Shown piece after piece: positions 18,901 through 27,079 of a stretch of 64,000 bases of DNA. The stretch is from Granulicella cerasi (lineage in GTDB: Bacteria > Acidobacteriota > Terriglobia > Terriglobales > Acidobacteriaceae): contig NZ_JAGSYD010000002.1 of NCBI RefSeq assembly GCF_025685575.1, positions 806,001 through 870,000 on the forward strand. Reading direction: 5' to 3'. A model generated the notes under the pieces. That model was not told the DNA's origin. It did not search any database and saw only the letters and a list, made by a program, of their open reading frames with translations. Every line of letters starts with the position of its first letter. The stretch's first letter is position 1. A program made the position numbers and the translations under genes.

Positions 18901-19991
18901 TCTTCCAGTCGCAGCAGCATCGCATTCAGCAACTGGAGCAGCAGCTTGCTTCGGCACAGGCTGAGCGCGCTCGCCGCGAAGAAGAAAACGGCACGCTCGG
19001 CGGACAGCAGGCCGAGCTTGCGGAGATTCGCAAGCAGGCCGTAGCCGAGGGAGAAACTCTTTCCGCCGAAGCCTCGCAGCTTCGCTCGCAGATGGCTGAA
19101 CTCGACGGCAAGCTTCGCGCCCTGCGTGCAGAGACGGAGACCCTGCGTGAGCAGCGCGCGACGCTCTCAGCGCGCTCCGCAAAACTCACCTCGGACATCG
19201 AGCATCTTGAAGCCACCTGCCTCAACGACCTCGCTGTCGAAGCTACGGTGCTGCGTGAAGACGAGAGCATCGAGCGCATCGAAGGCGACGCGCTGGTTGC
19301 AGAAGAAGACCAGGCACGCACGTTGAAGGGCCGCCTTGAAAGCATGGGCCCTGTGAACATGATGGCGCTCGAAGAGTACGCCGAGACCGCGCAGCGCCAC
19401 GAGTTCCTCGAGACGCAGCGCAAGGACCTGCTCGACGCGATCGAGAACACGACCGCCTCGATCAAGGAAATCGACGAGATCTCGCGGGTGAAGTTCGACG
19501 AAGCCTTCCAGGTGATCAACAACAACTTCTCGACGACCTTTACGAAGCTCTTTGGCGGCGGACAGGCGTTCATGAAGCTCACCGATCCCGAAGCAAACGG
19601 CAAGACGGACCTCTCGGGCATCGACATCATCGCCTCGCCTCCGGGCAAGAAGATGCAGAACGTGCTGCTGCTCTCGGGTGGCGAAAAGGCCCTCACTGCG
19701 CTCTCGCTGCTAGTTGGTATCTTCCAGTTCCAGCCTGCACCGTTCTGCATCCTGGACGAAGTCGATGCGCCGCTCGACGAAACCAATGTCGGCCGCTTCG
19801 CGCGCCTTGTCGCTGAGATGGCGGACACAACGCAGTTCATCGTGATCACCCACTCCAAGCGCACGATGGAGCAGGCGGACGTGATGTACGGCGTGACGAT
19901 GCAGGAGCCCGGCGTTTCGAAGCTCGTATCCGTGTCGCTCGGCGGTCGCTCGCAGGGTAAGGAATCGCGCGCCGCGCAACAGGCGGCGTGA
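15978..19991 (+). CDS. smc: Chromosome segregation ATPase SMC with an extra segment in the N-terminal head
   Basis: 1337 residues, longer than the usual 1150-1200. The GTG at 15978 has GCGAGG about 10 bases upstream. The head has Walker A GPNGCGKS (33-40), the C-motif LLSGGEKALTALSLL near 1230 and Walker B FCILDEVDAPLDETN near 1258. Two long Ala/Glu/Gln/Arg-rich coiled coils flank a hinge (about 650-800; VGTLADYLEVDGKYESVVDEFL). SMC with ScpA/ScpB organises and segregates the chromosome. Between SLTLVDPD (about 90) and EITVTRRLFRSGDSEYLLNG (about 228) there are roughly 135 residues, mostly acidic and Ala/Pro-rich and ending in a basic KIRRRKFGR, where B. subtilis SMC has only about 15. scpA and scpB are not in the window. 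Confidence 0.96.
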   Translation: MLKLKKVQILGFKSFCDRTEVQLTGEGIAAIVGPNGCGKSNISDAITWVLGEQSAKSLRGIKMEDVIFAGTRDRKPTGMAEVSLTLVDPDVYDGQTLADGEPELLLVDEHPAETAVKANGDWDENALRAHIAQETEEAVAEAQPGQTYEARMPKKRKPVLPENATPDQMEVYEASLAEYEAQQAALAAEPQPAEEVAEGEATLAPAASNVVLKIRRRKFGRTPVRAGEITVTRRLFRSGDSEYLLNGKICRLSDIKDIFMGTGLGGESYAIIGQERIGQLLSSKPLDRRSIIEEAAGITRFKTKKRLAELRLESAKQNLSRVNDIFEEVTRQMGSLKRQAAKAERYREVQTELRAKLRTTLASRLTQMDSEQSSASSEIARLGAIIDEHATGLEAMDAEHTAGVARGYELDGNIREANARANSSAVELERITARNNANNDRIEDLTERSAVASEELAQAQAQLATLAGELEQHKAFLANATSDSDNARDAAREQTEQAQAATREVFTAEANAENQRRSAMQAMQRASGANNEIAQAEAGLQGLDRENERLEGEASSARAELEQLGVQRGQAKMTFEDVTERLKNLEGEINDVRQQTQGKREEEAQSRRRSNELRSETATLSGRRTSLEALINEHSYSTDTVRDLLRAAQKGQGGLETVGTLADYLEVDGKYESVVDEFLRDELNFIVVKSWSAAEAGMSLLQKDVSGRATFLVHPDGAEAKFPLDGQSSNVPTTDGVVALKDCIRVRDGFGKSLEVVLPKLREGFITSDAETARSLALSHPQSFFLAPNGEIFNGITVTGGRPRSQGPLALKRELAEVQTKLEGVEAELSQNEIITATLTREIAEFSSLLEAKQAERRDAERESANQGAALRQMESEVSRIQSRLQQYELAQSRNKDQRGQREEFINRKRADAERFLAEQAGIEAQVAELTERIANMRAQREELQAAASAANAMLAGIEERRRNANANFEQTNRLFQSQQHRIQQLEQQLASAQAERARREEENGTLGGQQAELAEIRKQAVAEGETLSAEASQLRSQMAELDGKLRALRAETETLREQRATLSARSAKLTSDIEHLEATCLNDLAVEATVLREDESIERIEGDALVAEEDQARTLKGRLESMGPVNMMALEEYAETAQRHEFLETQRKDLLDAIENTTASIKEIDEISRVKFDEAFQVINNNFSTTFTKLFGGGQAFMKLTDPEANGKTDLSGIDIIASPPGKKMQNVLLLSGGEKALTALSLLVGIFQFQPAPFCILDEVDAPLDETNVGRFARLVAEMADTTQFIVITHSKRTMEQADVMYGVTMQEPGVSKLVSVSLGGRSQGKESRAAQQAA

Positions 19992-20223
19992 GCGTTTCAA
20001 CCACACGTCGCGGGGATCGCTTAGACGGCGGTCTCCGCGAAACTGTTTACGAGTCTTCGTGAGTTTATGAAGCTTCCGTTCGCATCTTGCTGCGACGTTT
20101 GAACGACTCGGCATCCTCGCACAAATAAGCCATTTACAGCGCCGCGAGAATAGCGATACTGGGAGTTGCACAGAGGTTGAGCTTCTTCCTGTTGCCGTAT
20201 TTCATCCTGTCGAGGCATCGCAC

Positions 20224-21096
20224 TTGAAGCGCGTGTCGTTCCCTATTTTTGCTACGGCTGCGTTGCTGTCCTTACTCGGCTGCCACCGCATGAAACCGTT
20301 CTCCGCTCTTCCGGCAGAGGGCGTGCGAGTATTCGACGTCAATATTCATTCGACGATCCTCGGTCGCGACCTGCCGATGCGCGTCGCTATGCCCGAGACG
20401 ATTGCGACCAACACAAAGCTCCCCGTGATCTATCTGCTGCACGGCTATGCGGCGAACTACACGTCCTTCTCCGCATGGACGGCTGCGGACTCGCTGCTCG
20501 TCCCCAAGGGATACATTCTCGTGATGCCGGAGGACGTTTCCGGCTTCTATCTGAACCAGGCGGGCGGCAAGGCGCGCTATGAAGATTACTTCCTCAACGA
20601 AGTGATTCCGATGGTTTCAGCCGTAGTGCCCCAGGCCGCGAATGATCGCGCTCACCGCGCAGTGGTAGGCATGTCGCGCGGCGGATATGGTGCCATGAGC
20701 ATCGCGTTGCGGCATCCCGAAGAATTTGCGTTCGCCGGCGGGCTGAACTCTGCGTTCGACATTTCGACGCGTCCCTTCATCTGGACCGAGTTTCACGAGT
20801 CTCTGATGACCAACAGCGCGCTCGGACCGCCGGGCAGCCCCCTGCGCAGCAAGTACAACCCCATGACGCTGATCCACAGTGTGAATCCCGCAACGGCGCC
20901 GTTTATCTTCCTTGCCTGGTCGAAGGACGATGATGATTCGCGCGATGACAAGGAGTTCGCGCAGATGGTCGAGCACCACGGTGTGCGGCACAGCTTCGCG
21001 GAGGTCAATGGCGGTCATACGTGGGAGGCGACCTCCGATATGCTGCCGCCGCTCGCCGACGCGCTTGCGAAGGTGCTCACTCCCGTGCACCAATAG
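20224..21096 (+). CDS. Putative lipoprotein esterase of the alpha/beta-hydrolase fold
   Basis: 290 residues. The TTG at 20224 has GAGG 8 bases upstream and opens directly into a lipoprotein signal peptide with lipobox LLGC (Cys about residue 20). The hydrolase has an oxyanion region IYLLHGYAANYTSF, a nucleophile elbow GMSRGGYGA and a C-terminal GGHTWEA His, as in esterase D / S-formylglutathione-hydrolase-like or feruloyl-esterase-like families. As a lipoprotein it should sit in the envelope. It is the first gene of a tightly packed run (esterase, cvpA, Fis-type regulator, secretin), 6 bases before cvpA. The substrate is unknown. Confidence 0.85.
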   Translation: MKRVSFPIFATAALLSLLGCHRMKPFSALPAEGVRVFDVNIHSTILGRDLPMRVAMPETIATNTKLPVIYLLHGYAANYTSFSAWTAADSLLVPKGYILVMPEDVSGFYLNQAGGKARYEDYFLNEVIPMVSAVVPQAANDRAHRAVVGMSRGGYGAMSIALRHPEEFAFAGGLNSAFDISTRPFIWTEFHESLMTNSALGPPGSPLRSKYNPMTLIHSVNPATAPFIFLAWSKDDDDSRDDKEFAQMVEHHGVRHSFAEVNGGHTWEATSDMLPPLADALAKVLTPVHQ

Positions 21097-21102
21097 TTCT
21101 GG

Positions 21103-21666
21103 ATGAACCCTCTCGACTGGCTCCTGATCACCCTGCTCGCTTACTCGACGATTCGAGCGGCGTTTCGCGGCTTTGCGCGCGAGGCGTTTGCGCTGGCCGG
21201 TTTGCTGGTCGGCTTCGTCGCGGCCTGCTGGGGCTATCAGGCGCTCGCCCTCAAGCTGAAGGGCCTGATCAACGCCGCGCCGATCGCGCAGTTGGCGGCA
21301 TTCTTCGTCATTCTTGCAGGCGTGATGATCGTCGCCACGCTGCTCGGGCACCTGGTGCGACGTACGGCTTCGGCGGTAGGACTAGGCTTCTTCGATCGCC
21401 TCGGTGGGGCGGCGTTCGGACTGGTGCGAGGCGCTGTTTTCGGCGGCGCGTTCCTGCTCGCGATCACCGCATTCCTGCCCGTGGCGCCGTGGATCCAAAA
21501 TTCTTCTCTCGCACCGTATTTTCTCCGGGCCGCTCATGCGGTATCCTTCACCATGCCAGCCGATCTTGCAGCGCGCCTGCGGCATGGGCTTGAGGAAATC
21601 AAGCACACAAATGCCGATTGGATCAAACTCGGCTCTTCGTCGCACACTGGTATCTCAACTCACTGA
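21103..21666 (+). CDS. CvpA family membrane protein
   Basis: 187 residues. Four hydrophobic helices are visible in the N-terminal 130 residues (DWLLITLLAYSTIRAAFRGFAREAF, LAGLLVGFVAACWGY, LAAFFVILAGVMIVATLLGHLV, FDRLGGAAFGLVRGAVFGGAFLLAITAFL). The FRGFxREA and GFFDRLGGAxFGLVRGAV motifs are typical of CvpA/colicin V production proteins, inner-membrane proteins linked to envelope integrity but with no defined biochemical activity. It starts 6 bases after the esterase stop, with no strong ribosome-binding site, which suggests translational coupling. Confidence 0.88.
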   Translation: MNPLDWLLITLLAYSTIRAAFRGFAREAFALAGLLVGFVAACWGYQALALKLKGLINAAPIAQLAAFFVILAGVMIVATLLGHLVRRTASAVGLGFFDRLGGAAFGLVRGAVFGGAFLLAITAFLPVAPWIQNSSLAPYFLRAAHAVSFTMPADLAARLRHGLEEIKHTNADWIKLGSSSHTGISTH

Positions 21667-21684
21667 CCGAAGGAACCGCACCGA

Positions 21685-21987
21685 GTGAAACGCGATCTCG
21701 ACCAACTCGTTCTTCAAATGCACGCTGCCGGCGTCAACTACAACGATGCCGTGCGCGAGTTCAAGAAGCGTTACATCCTCGAGGTCCTTTCGCGTCACCG
21801 CGGCAACCAGTGCAAGGCAGCCGAAGAGCTCGGCATGCACCGCAACACGCTTTCGCGCACACTCGCCGAGCTGGAGTTGGACTCCGCGCAGATCCGCAAG
21901 GGTATGCGTCGCCCGGTGCGCTCGGTGCGCCCGGCGGTTGCCACCATGCAGCGCCCGAATCTTCAGGTGGTTAACGGCGGACGTTAA
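21685..21987 (+). CDS. Fis-type helix-turn-helix DNA-binding protein
   Basis: 100 residues from the GTG at 21685, which has AAGGAA 9 bases upstream. Residues 22-70 (REFKKRYILEVLSRHRGNQCKAAEELGMHRNTLSRTLAELEL) match the HTH_8 module found at the C-terminus of Fis and NtrC-type activators. The basic C-terminal tail (MRRPVRSVRPA) may add DNA contact. Stand-alone HTH_8 proteins of about 100 residues are common in acidobacteria; targets are unknown. It sits between cvpA and the secretin gene, gaps of 18 and 23 bases, and so may be co-transcribed with them. Confidence 0.85.
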   Translation: MKRDLDQLVLQMHAAGVNYNDAVREFKKRYILEVLSRHRGNQCKAAEELGMHRNTLSRTLAELELDSAQIRKGMRRPVRSVRPAVATMQRPNLQVVNGGR

Positions 21988-22010
21988 GCCGTTTGCTGCG
22001 TCTAAACTTC

Positions 22011-23987
22011 ATGTCACCTGCACAGCACCTTCGTCGAGCCGCACTTCCCTGTTCGCTCGCGTCCGTGCTGTGTTTTGCGTTTGCGGCGCATGCGCAGAAG
22101 ACCGAGGCCAACACACCGGTCTCGCCCCCCGCAGGCGCCCAGCCTACGGCATCGACGACGCCCAGCCCCACGCCGACTATCGAGGTCTCCGACCGCGACC
22201 ATCGCGAGGCGGACAACGCTTACCTGCAGGGCGCGCACTACATTCAGAAGCGTGACTTCCTGAACGCCGAGCGCAGCTTCGCTCGCGCGACGCACCTCGA
22301 CCCCACGAACCCCGACTATCCGCGTGCGTTGTTCTTCGCGCGCGAGTCGCAGATCACCGATCTGCTGCACGCCGCCGCACGAGCGAAGTACGACAAAGAT
22401 TTTCCTCGCGCGAAGTCGCTTCTTGAAGAGGCGCAGAAGCTCGATCCGGACAACCGCATCGTGGCGCAGCACCTGGCCAATGGCGGGGAGTACAACTCGC
22501 CCGCCTTCGATCCTCTGCGCTTTCCACCCGCGAATATTGCGTCGACGCTTGCAGGCGCAGTGCAATTGAAGCCCACCTCGGGCAAGCACAGCTTCCACGA
22601 GCGTGGCGACGCGACCAGTCTGCTGCGCGCGATCTATGCTGCCTGGGGCATCACAACCATCGTCGACACGAACAGCACGGACAATCTACCGACGACGCCG
22701 ATCCGCTTTGATCTGGACGACGTCGACTTCGATACGGCGACACGTCTGGCCCATACGATGACACGCAGCTTCGCGACGGCGCTGCAGCCCGATCGCGTGA
22801 TCATCGCCAAGGACACGCCGGACAATCGCGACCGCCTGACGCCGCTGGTCGAAGAGACGATCTACGTTCGCGGCATGACGACCGAAAAGCTGCAGGAGTA
22901 CGCCAACGTCGCGCGCAATATCTACGACGTGAAGAACGTTACGGCCAGCGCGGCTTCCGGAGCGCTTGTCCTGCGCGCTGACGAACCCACGCTGAAGCTG
23001 GTGAACGCGGCCTATGCGGACCTGCTCGATGGCACCACGGACATCATGCTCGACATCAACCTCTATGAGGTGGACAAGAGCTTCGAACGCAACCTCGGTG
23101 TGACCACGCCGACCTCCGCCAGTGGTTACTCGCTTTACACCAAGCTAGAGAGCATCTTGACCGAGTACCAGAGCACGATCAACGCGGCTCTGTCTTCGAA
23201 TCTTATCGACCTTTCCGGCCTCTCGCAGTCGCAGACACAACTGGCGGAGCTCTACTATCTGTACAAAGCCGGCGTGCTCAGCTCGTCGGAAACTTCATTG
23301 ATCTCCGGTCTGCTTGGCTACCTCGGAACATATGGTGGCGTGCCGCTGCTTGGCGTCTCCCTCAGCAGTGGTGCGACGATCAATGGCCTGCTCACGGACT
23401 CGCAGACGCGCCTGCTCGACTCAGTGACGCTGCGTGCTGAAGACAACGAGGCCGCGCAGTTCCGCCTCGGCGAACGTTATCCCATCGTCACCTCAACGTA
23501 TTCTTCGGGTGTCTCGAGCTCCGTCGCAGCACTCGCTGCGCAGTACGGCTACAGCGTCACTTCGGTAACGATTCCGCAGATCCAATATCAGGACCTGGGA
23601 CTCAGCGTGAAGGTCACCCCGAAGATCCATCGCGGCGGCGAGGTGTACCTGACGCTTGAGATGAAGCTCTCCGCGCTCGGCTCGCAGACGATCAACAGCC
23701 TGCCCGTGCTGAATAACCGCGAGTTCTCTTCTTCGCTCACGGTACCTGCGAACCAGACCGCGCTCATCACGAGTGCGATGTCGCGTAGCGAAGCGGTAGC
23801 GCTCTCGGACTATCCGGGCTTGAACGACATCCCCGGCTTCTCGGGCACGAACAAAGACTCCATCAAAGACACAACGGAGTTGTTGATTACCGTGACGCCG
23901 CACATCATCCGTCAGAGCCACATGCGCGTAGAGTCGCACCCTTACCTGACCCCGAATCCGGCTCAGGGTGGGAGCAACTCGCAGTAG
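22011..23987 (+). CDS. Secretin (type II/III secretion or pilus-type outer-membrane channel)
   Basis: 658 residues from the ATG at 22011, which opens a signal peptide (CSLASVLCFAFAAHAQ). The N-terminal part has TPR-like helices (about 60-150; YDKDFPRAKSLLEEAQKLDPDNR). A ring-forming N-domain follows (about 280-340; VEETIYVRGMTTEKLQEYANVARNIYDVKN). The C-terminal secretin domain (about 510-640) has IQYQDLGLSVKVTPKIH, VYLTLEMKLSALG, VPANQTALI, YPGLNDIPGF and TTELLITVTPHIIR. Secretins form gated outer-membrane channels for T2SS, type IV pili or similar systems. No ATPase, platform or pseudopilin gene is adjacent, so the partner machine must be encoded elsewhere. A Ser/Leu-rich stretch about 370-460 is unusual. 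Confidence 0.88.
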   Translation: MSPAQHLRRAALPCSLASVLCFAFAAHAQKTEANTPVSPPAGAQPTASTTPSPTPTIEVSDRDHREADNAYLQGAHYIQKRDFLNAERSFARATHLDPTNPDYPRALFFARESQITDLLHAAARAKYDKDFPRAKSLLEEAQKLDPDNRIVAQHLANGGEYNSPAFDPLRFPPANIASTLAGAVQLKPTSGKHSFHERGDATSLLRAIYAAWGITTIVDTNSTDNLPTTPIRFDLDDVDFDTATRLAHTMTRSFATALQPDRVIIAKDTPDNRDRLTPLVEETIYVRGMTTEKLQEYANVARNIYDVKNVTASAASGALVLRADEPTLKLVNAAYADLLDGTTDIMLDINLYEVDKSFERNLGVTTPTSASGYSLYTKLESILTEYQSTINAALSSNLIDLSGLSQSQTQLAELYYLYKAGVLSSSETSLISGLLGYLGTYGGVPLLGVSLSSGATINGLLTDSQTRLLDSVTLRAEDNEAAQFRLGERYPIVTSTYSSGVSSSVAALAAQYGYSVTSVTIPQIQYQDLGLSVKVTPKIHRGGEVYLTLEMKLSALGSQTINSLPVLNNREFSSSLTVPANQTALITSAMSRSEAVALSDYPGLNDIPGFSGTNKDSIKDTTELLITVTPHIIRQSHMRVESHPYLTPNPAQGGSNSQ

Positions 23988-24136
23988 CTGCGCTGCGCGC
24001 CAGCTCACCTCGGTCGACGCGCGCAACGCGCCGAGAGCGTAATGATCCGTCCAGCAGCCCGAGCGTGGGTAAACCACGAAGATGTCGTTGCAGGCACCAG
24101 CGCCTCGGGCTCTGTCGTTGACGACGACCGCTCGCC

Positions 24137-25270
24137 TCAGCGAGCAGCATCGCTCTGCATCGTCTTGGAAGCCTTCTGCAGAATCTCAATCTCATGTTCG
24201 CGATACGGCTTCCCGTCCGGGTAGTAGAGGTCGTGAAACCACACCGTCGGCTCGCGGTTCGCATAGGGAACGTCCCAGCTATCCCACGGAATGTAAGTTC
24301 CCATCTTGCCTTGCACAAGGCCCCAGTTGATCATCCCCACGTGGTGCGCCATCGCAATCGGAATGTCATTGTCGATCGTGGAACCCGTACCGCGCGCCAT
24401 GTATTCCGTGCAGAGCAGCGGGCGATGCAGCTTCTCGAGCTGCTCGATCCGGCTCTCGAACCTCTCCGGCCATGAGTAATCATGGAAGGAGATGATGTCG
24501 CTCTCGGTGAGCTGAATCTTCTCCGTCTTCGACCACTCCTTCGGATTGCTCCAGTCTTCGCGCGTCCACACGCCGCTGGTGAGCGGCTGAATGGGCCCCT
24601 GCGAGCGCGCCCACGAGAACACCATCGGCAACATGGCATCCATCAGAGCAGTCTTGTGCTTCAGGTTGTTCTTGTACTTGCCACCGCCGGGGTTGTCGGG
24701 TTCGTTCCAGACATCCCACGCCAGGATGCGGTTGTCGCTCGCGAACGCGCCGACGATGCCTTTGACGTACGCCTCGAAGCGAGGACGGTTGGACTCATCG
24801 GCCAGCGCAATGCCGGGGCTCTGCACCCAGCCGGAGTTATGAATGCCCGGGATGGGCGGATGCTGCGGGCCGAGCTTCGGCGCGGGGTCCCAGCAGGAGT
24901 CAAACAGCACCAGCACCGGCTTGATGTGGTGCTTCGCGCTCAGCGTCAGCACAGTGTCAAGGCGCTTCTTCAGACCCTCCGCGTCCTGCTGCCAGAGCAG
25001 GTCGTGCAGGAAGATGCGCATCGTCGTCATGCCAGCGCTCTCGGCCCAGCCGAATTCGCGGTCAATCTCTGCGGGGTCGAAGGTGTCTGCCTGAAACATC
25101 TCCAACTGATTAATCGCATTGGACGGCAGGAAATTACTCCCCAGCGGCCATGGCTGACTGCGCATATATGTCCATGCTTGCGCTTCGGTCCAACGTCCGC
25201 GCGGCGTGTTCGCGGATGCAGCATAAGACATTGCAAACCATAGCGCGAGCGCAAACAAAATCCTCTTCAT
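24137..25270 (-). CDS. GH5-like exported glycoside hydrolase
   Basis: 377 residues from the ATG at 25270; a signal peptide (ILFALALWFAMSYAASA) follows and a GGAGGAAGGG stretch lies upstream. The fold is a (beta/alpha)8 clan GH-A glycosidase: WDVWNEPD gives the acid/base Glu E190 and LLCTEYMARG the nucleophile E289. FHDYSWPERF and a Trp-rich C-terminal part (INWGLVQGKMGTYIPWDSW) complete the active site. Annotation as endoglucanase, mannanase or xylanase would be guesswork. It ends a four-gene minus-strand run behind three sulfatases, so a sulfated or mixed polysaccharide is a plausible substrate. Confidence 0.85.
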   Translation of the reverse strand: MKRILFALALWFAMSYAASANTPRGRWTEAQAWTYMRSQPWPLGSNFLPSNAINQLEMFQADTFDPAEIDREFGWAESAGMTTMRIFLHDLLWQQDAEGLKKRLDTVLTLSAKHHIKPVLVLFDSCWDPAPKLGPQHPPIPGIHNSGWVQSPGIALADESNRPRFEAYVKGIVGAFASDNRILAWDVWNEPDNPGGGKYKNNLKHKTALMDAMLPMVFSWARSQGPIQPLTSGVWTREDWSNPKEWSKTEKIQLTESDIISFHDYSWPERFESRIEQLEKLHRPLLCTEYMARGTGSTIDNDIPIAMAHHVGMINWGLVQGKMGTYIPWDSWDVPYANREPTVWFHDLYYPDGKPYREHEIEILQKASKTMQSDAAR

Positions 25271-25409
25271 AGCCACAGTGACCCTTCCTCCCAATCCTTA
25301 GTGCACGTGTTCGAGAACGCTGAGTCCGCTCTGACGCTGTCGCGAGAACGACGATCACAGTAAGTGCCCAACCTTACGCGGAGTCCCATGCTCGACGCGA
25401 ACAGAAGCT

Positions 25410-26993
25410 CTAGGCGAGTACCGGCACTCCTACACTGCGATCGCCGACATCTCCCGGGAACCAGCGATGAAGCAGTGCGTCCAGCTCATCAAGGTTTTGC
25501 CCGACGCCCTTCGCCGTACTCGTGATGTTGCGATCATGAGTCCATCGCGACTCGTACCACTGGCAGTTATGAAACTCGTCGTTCTGTTCCTTCCGCCACT
25601 TCACGGATGTCTCGCGCAGGTGCGCCAGCGTCGCAGCGTAGGATTTATCGCCGGCAAGATCCTCGAGCTGGTAAGGGTCCTTCGCATGGTTGAACAGGAG
25701 TTCCCTTCCATCCTTGCGATAGATCGCGTAGGTAAATTCCTCGGTGCGCGCAGCACGCCATTCGCTGCCGTCAGCCCAGGCCGCCGTGGCGCCCATACCT
25801 TGCAGATGAGCGGCCTCCACATGCTTGACAGGCTTGCCGGTCACATGACCACTCAGGTCCTGCCCCTCTACCGCTTGAGGCGTGGGCAAACCGAGCATCG
25901 TGAGAATCGTGGGCATGATATCCGGCGTACCCAGCAATGCATCGGTCACCGTCTTCGGGCGAATCTTCCTGGGCCAGCGCACGAGGAACGGTACACGCGC
26001 CGCCTCCTCATAGAAGATCAACTTGCCCTGCCGCCCATGCGCACCAAACATCTCGCCGTGATCGGAAGTGAAGACGAAGATCGTATCTTCAGTCAGCTTC
26101 GCATCGTCGAGCGCCTTCATCAGACGACCGAGATTCCAATCGAGGTTCGCGACCTGCGAGTAGTACACACGCATCCACTCGTGAATGCGCTGGTCATACG
26201 CTGGCCCGATCTTCTGCCAGTTATCGGAGTAAGGGTCTGAGATGGTCGAGTAATTCGGCGCCAGAGGAATCTGTTTCCCCGCGAAGAGCTCGGCAAACTC
26301 CTTTGGAGCGTTGTTGCTCGGACCCCATGGAGAATGCGGCGGACCCCACGAGAGGAACAGCGCAAAAGGCTCATCGTCACGGCGATGCGACTTTAGATAC
26401 TCGATCGCAACATCGGTCTGCGCATCCGGCTCGTACTGCTCGCGGATGTGAGGCGTCGTGTCATTCAGGAAGTACGGCGAGTGATTGTAGGAATGGTTGA
26501 AGTTGTAAGCCGCCCAATACCCATCGAAGCCCAGGCGATATTTTCCCGGCGGCGTGAAGCCGTTGCGGATGAGGTCGTGATGCCCCAGTTGCGCTCCCCA
26601 CAGATGCCACTTGCCGATGTATGCGGTCTGGTAACCACCCCTCGTCAGCACGTGGCCAAAGCATTCGTGCTCCGGGCTCAGGCGCATTTCGTTGATGACC
26701 ATGCCCGTACTCGACTGATACTTCCCCGTCATGAGCGACGCGCGATAGGGCGCGCACACCGGCGTTGACGAAACGGCCTGGCGATAGCTCGCACCTTCTG
26801 CTGCGAGCTTGTCCATGTTGGGCGTATGCGCGAGCGCGTCGCCCGCATAGCCGCAACTGCTGTAGCGCAGCTGATCTGCAAACACGTAAACAAGGTTTGG
26901 CTTACGCTTCTTAGACGTGGCAGCTCGTGCTGACAGAGAGGCTGCACTGAGCCCTGAGGCCGCAGCGCCTACGAGAAATTCACGACGATCCAT
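25410..26993 (-). CDS. S1-type sulfatase with CAPYR formylglycine motif, Tat-exported
   Basis: 527 residues. The N-terminus DRREFLVGAAASGL is a twin-arginine signal. PNLVYVFADQLRYSSCGY gives the first metal-binding Asp, and the maturation motif is C80-A-P-Y-R84 in a STPVCAPYRASLMTGKY context (C-x-P-x-R, with Tyr in place of the usual Ser/Ala at position 4). GKWHLWG, FTSDHGEMFGAHG and the C-terminal YRKDGRELLFNHAKDPYQLEDLA match the alkaline-phosphatase-superfamily sulfatases. Sulfate-ester hydrolysis is expected after conversion of Cys to formylglycine; the substrate is unknown. The Tat signal implies maturation in the cytoplasm before export. Confidence 0.92.
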   Translation of the reverse strand: MDRREFLVGAAASGLSAASLSARAATSKKRKPNLVYVFADQLRYSSCGYAGDALAHTPNMDKLAAEGASYRQAVSSTPVCAPYRASLMTGKYQSSTGMVINEMRLSPEHECFGHVLTRGGYQTAYIGKWHLWGAQLGHHDLIRNGFTPPGKYRLGFDGYWAAYNFNHSYNHSPYFLNDTTPHIREQYEPDAQTDVAIEYLKSHRRDDEPFALFLSWGPPHSPWGPSNNAPKEFAELFAGKQIPLAPNYSTISDPYSDNWQKIGPAYDQRIHEWMRVYYSQVANLDWNLGRLMKALDDAKLTEDTIFVFTSDHGEMFGAHGRQGKLIFYEEAARVPFLVRWPRKIRPKTVTDALLGTPDIMPTILTMLGLPTPQAVEGQDLSGHVTGKPVKHVEAAHLQGMGATAAWADGSEWRAARTEEFTYAIYRKDGRELLFNHAKDPYQLEDLAGDKSYAATLAHLRETSVKWRKEQNDEFHNCQWYESRWTHDRNITSTAKGVGQNLDELDALLHRWFPGDVGDRSVGVPVLA

Positions 26994-27079
26994 AACACCT
27001 ACTTTTCTATGCGACGGAAAGCACGATTGCCCTTGGGAACCGCTGCTTTTACGAGGAATGCTGGAGAGCAGAGTCGCGC

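Noticed and set aside
17106..18932. 608-codon minus-strand open frame inside smc
   Set aside because: Composition mirrors the coiled-coil codons of smc, no start signal or domain was seen.
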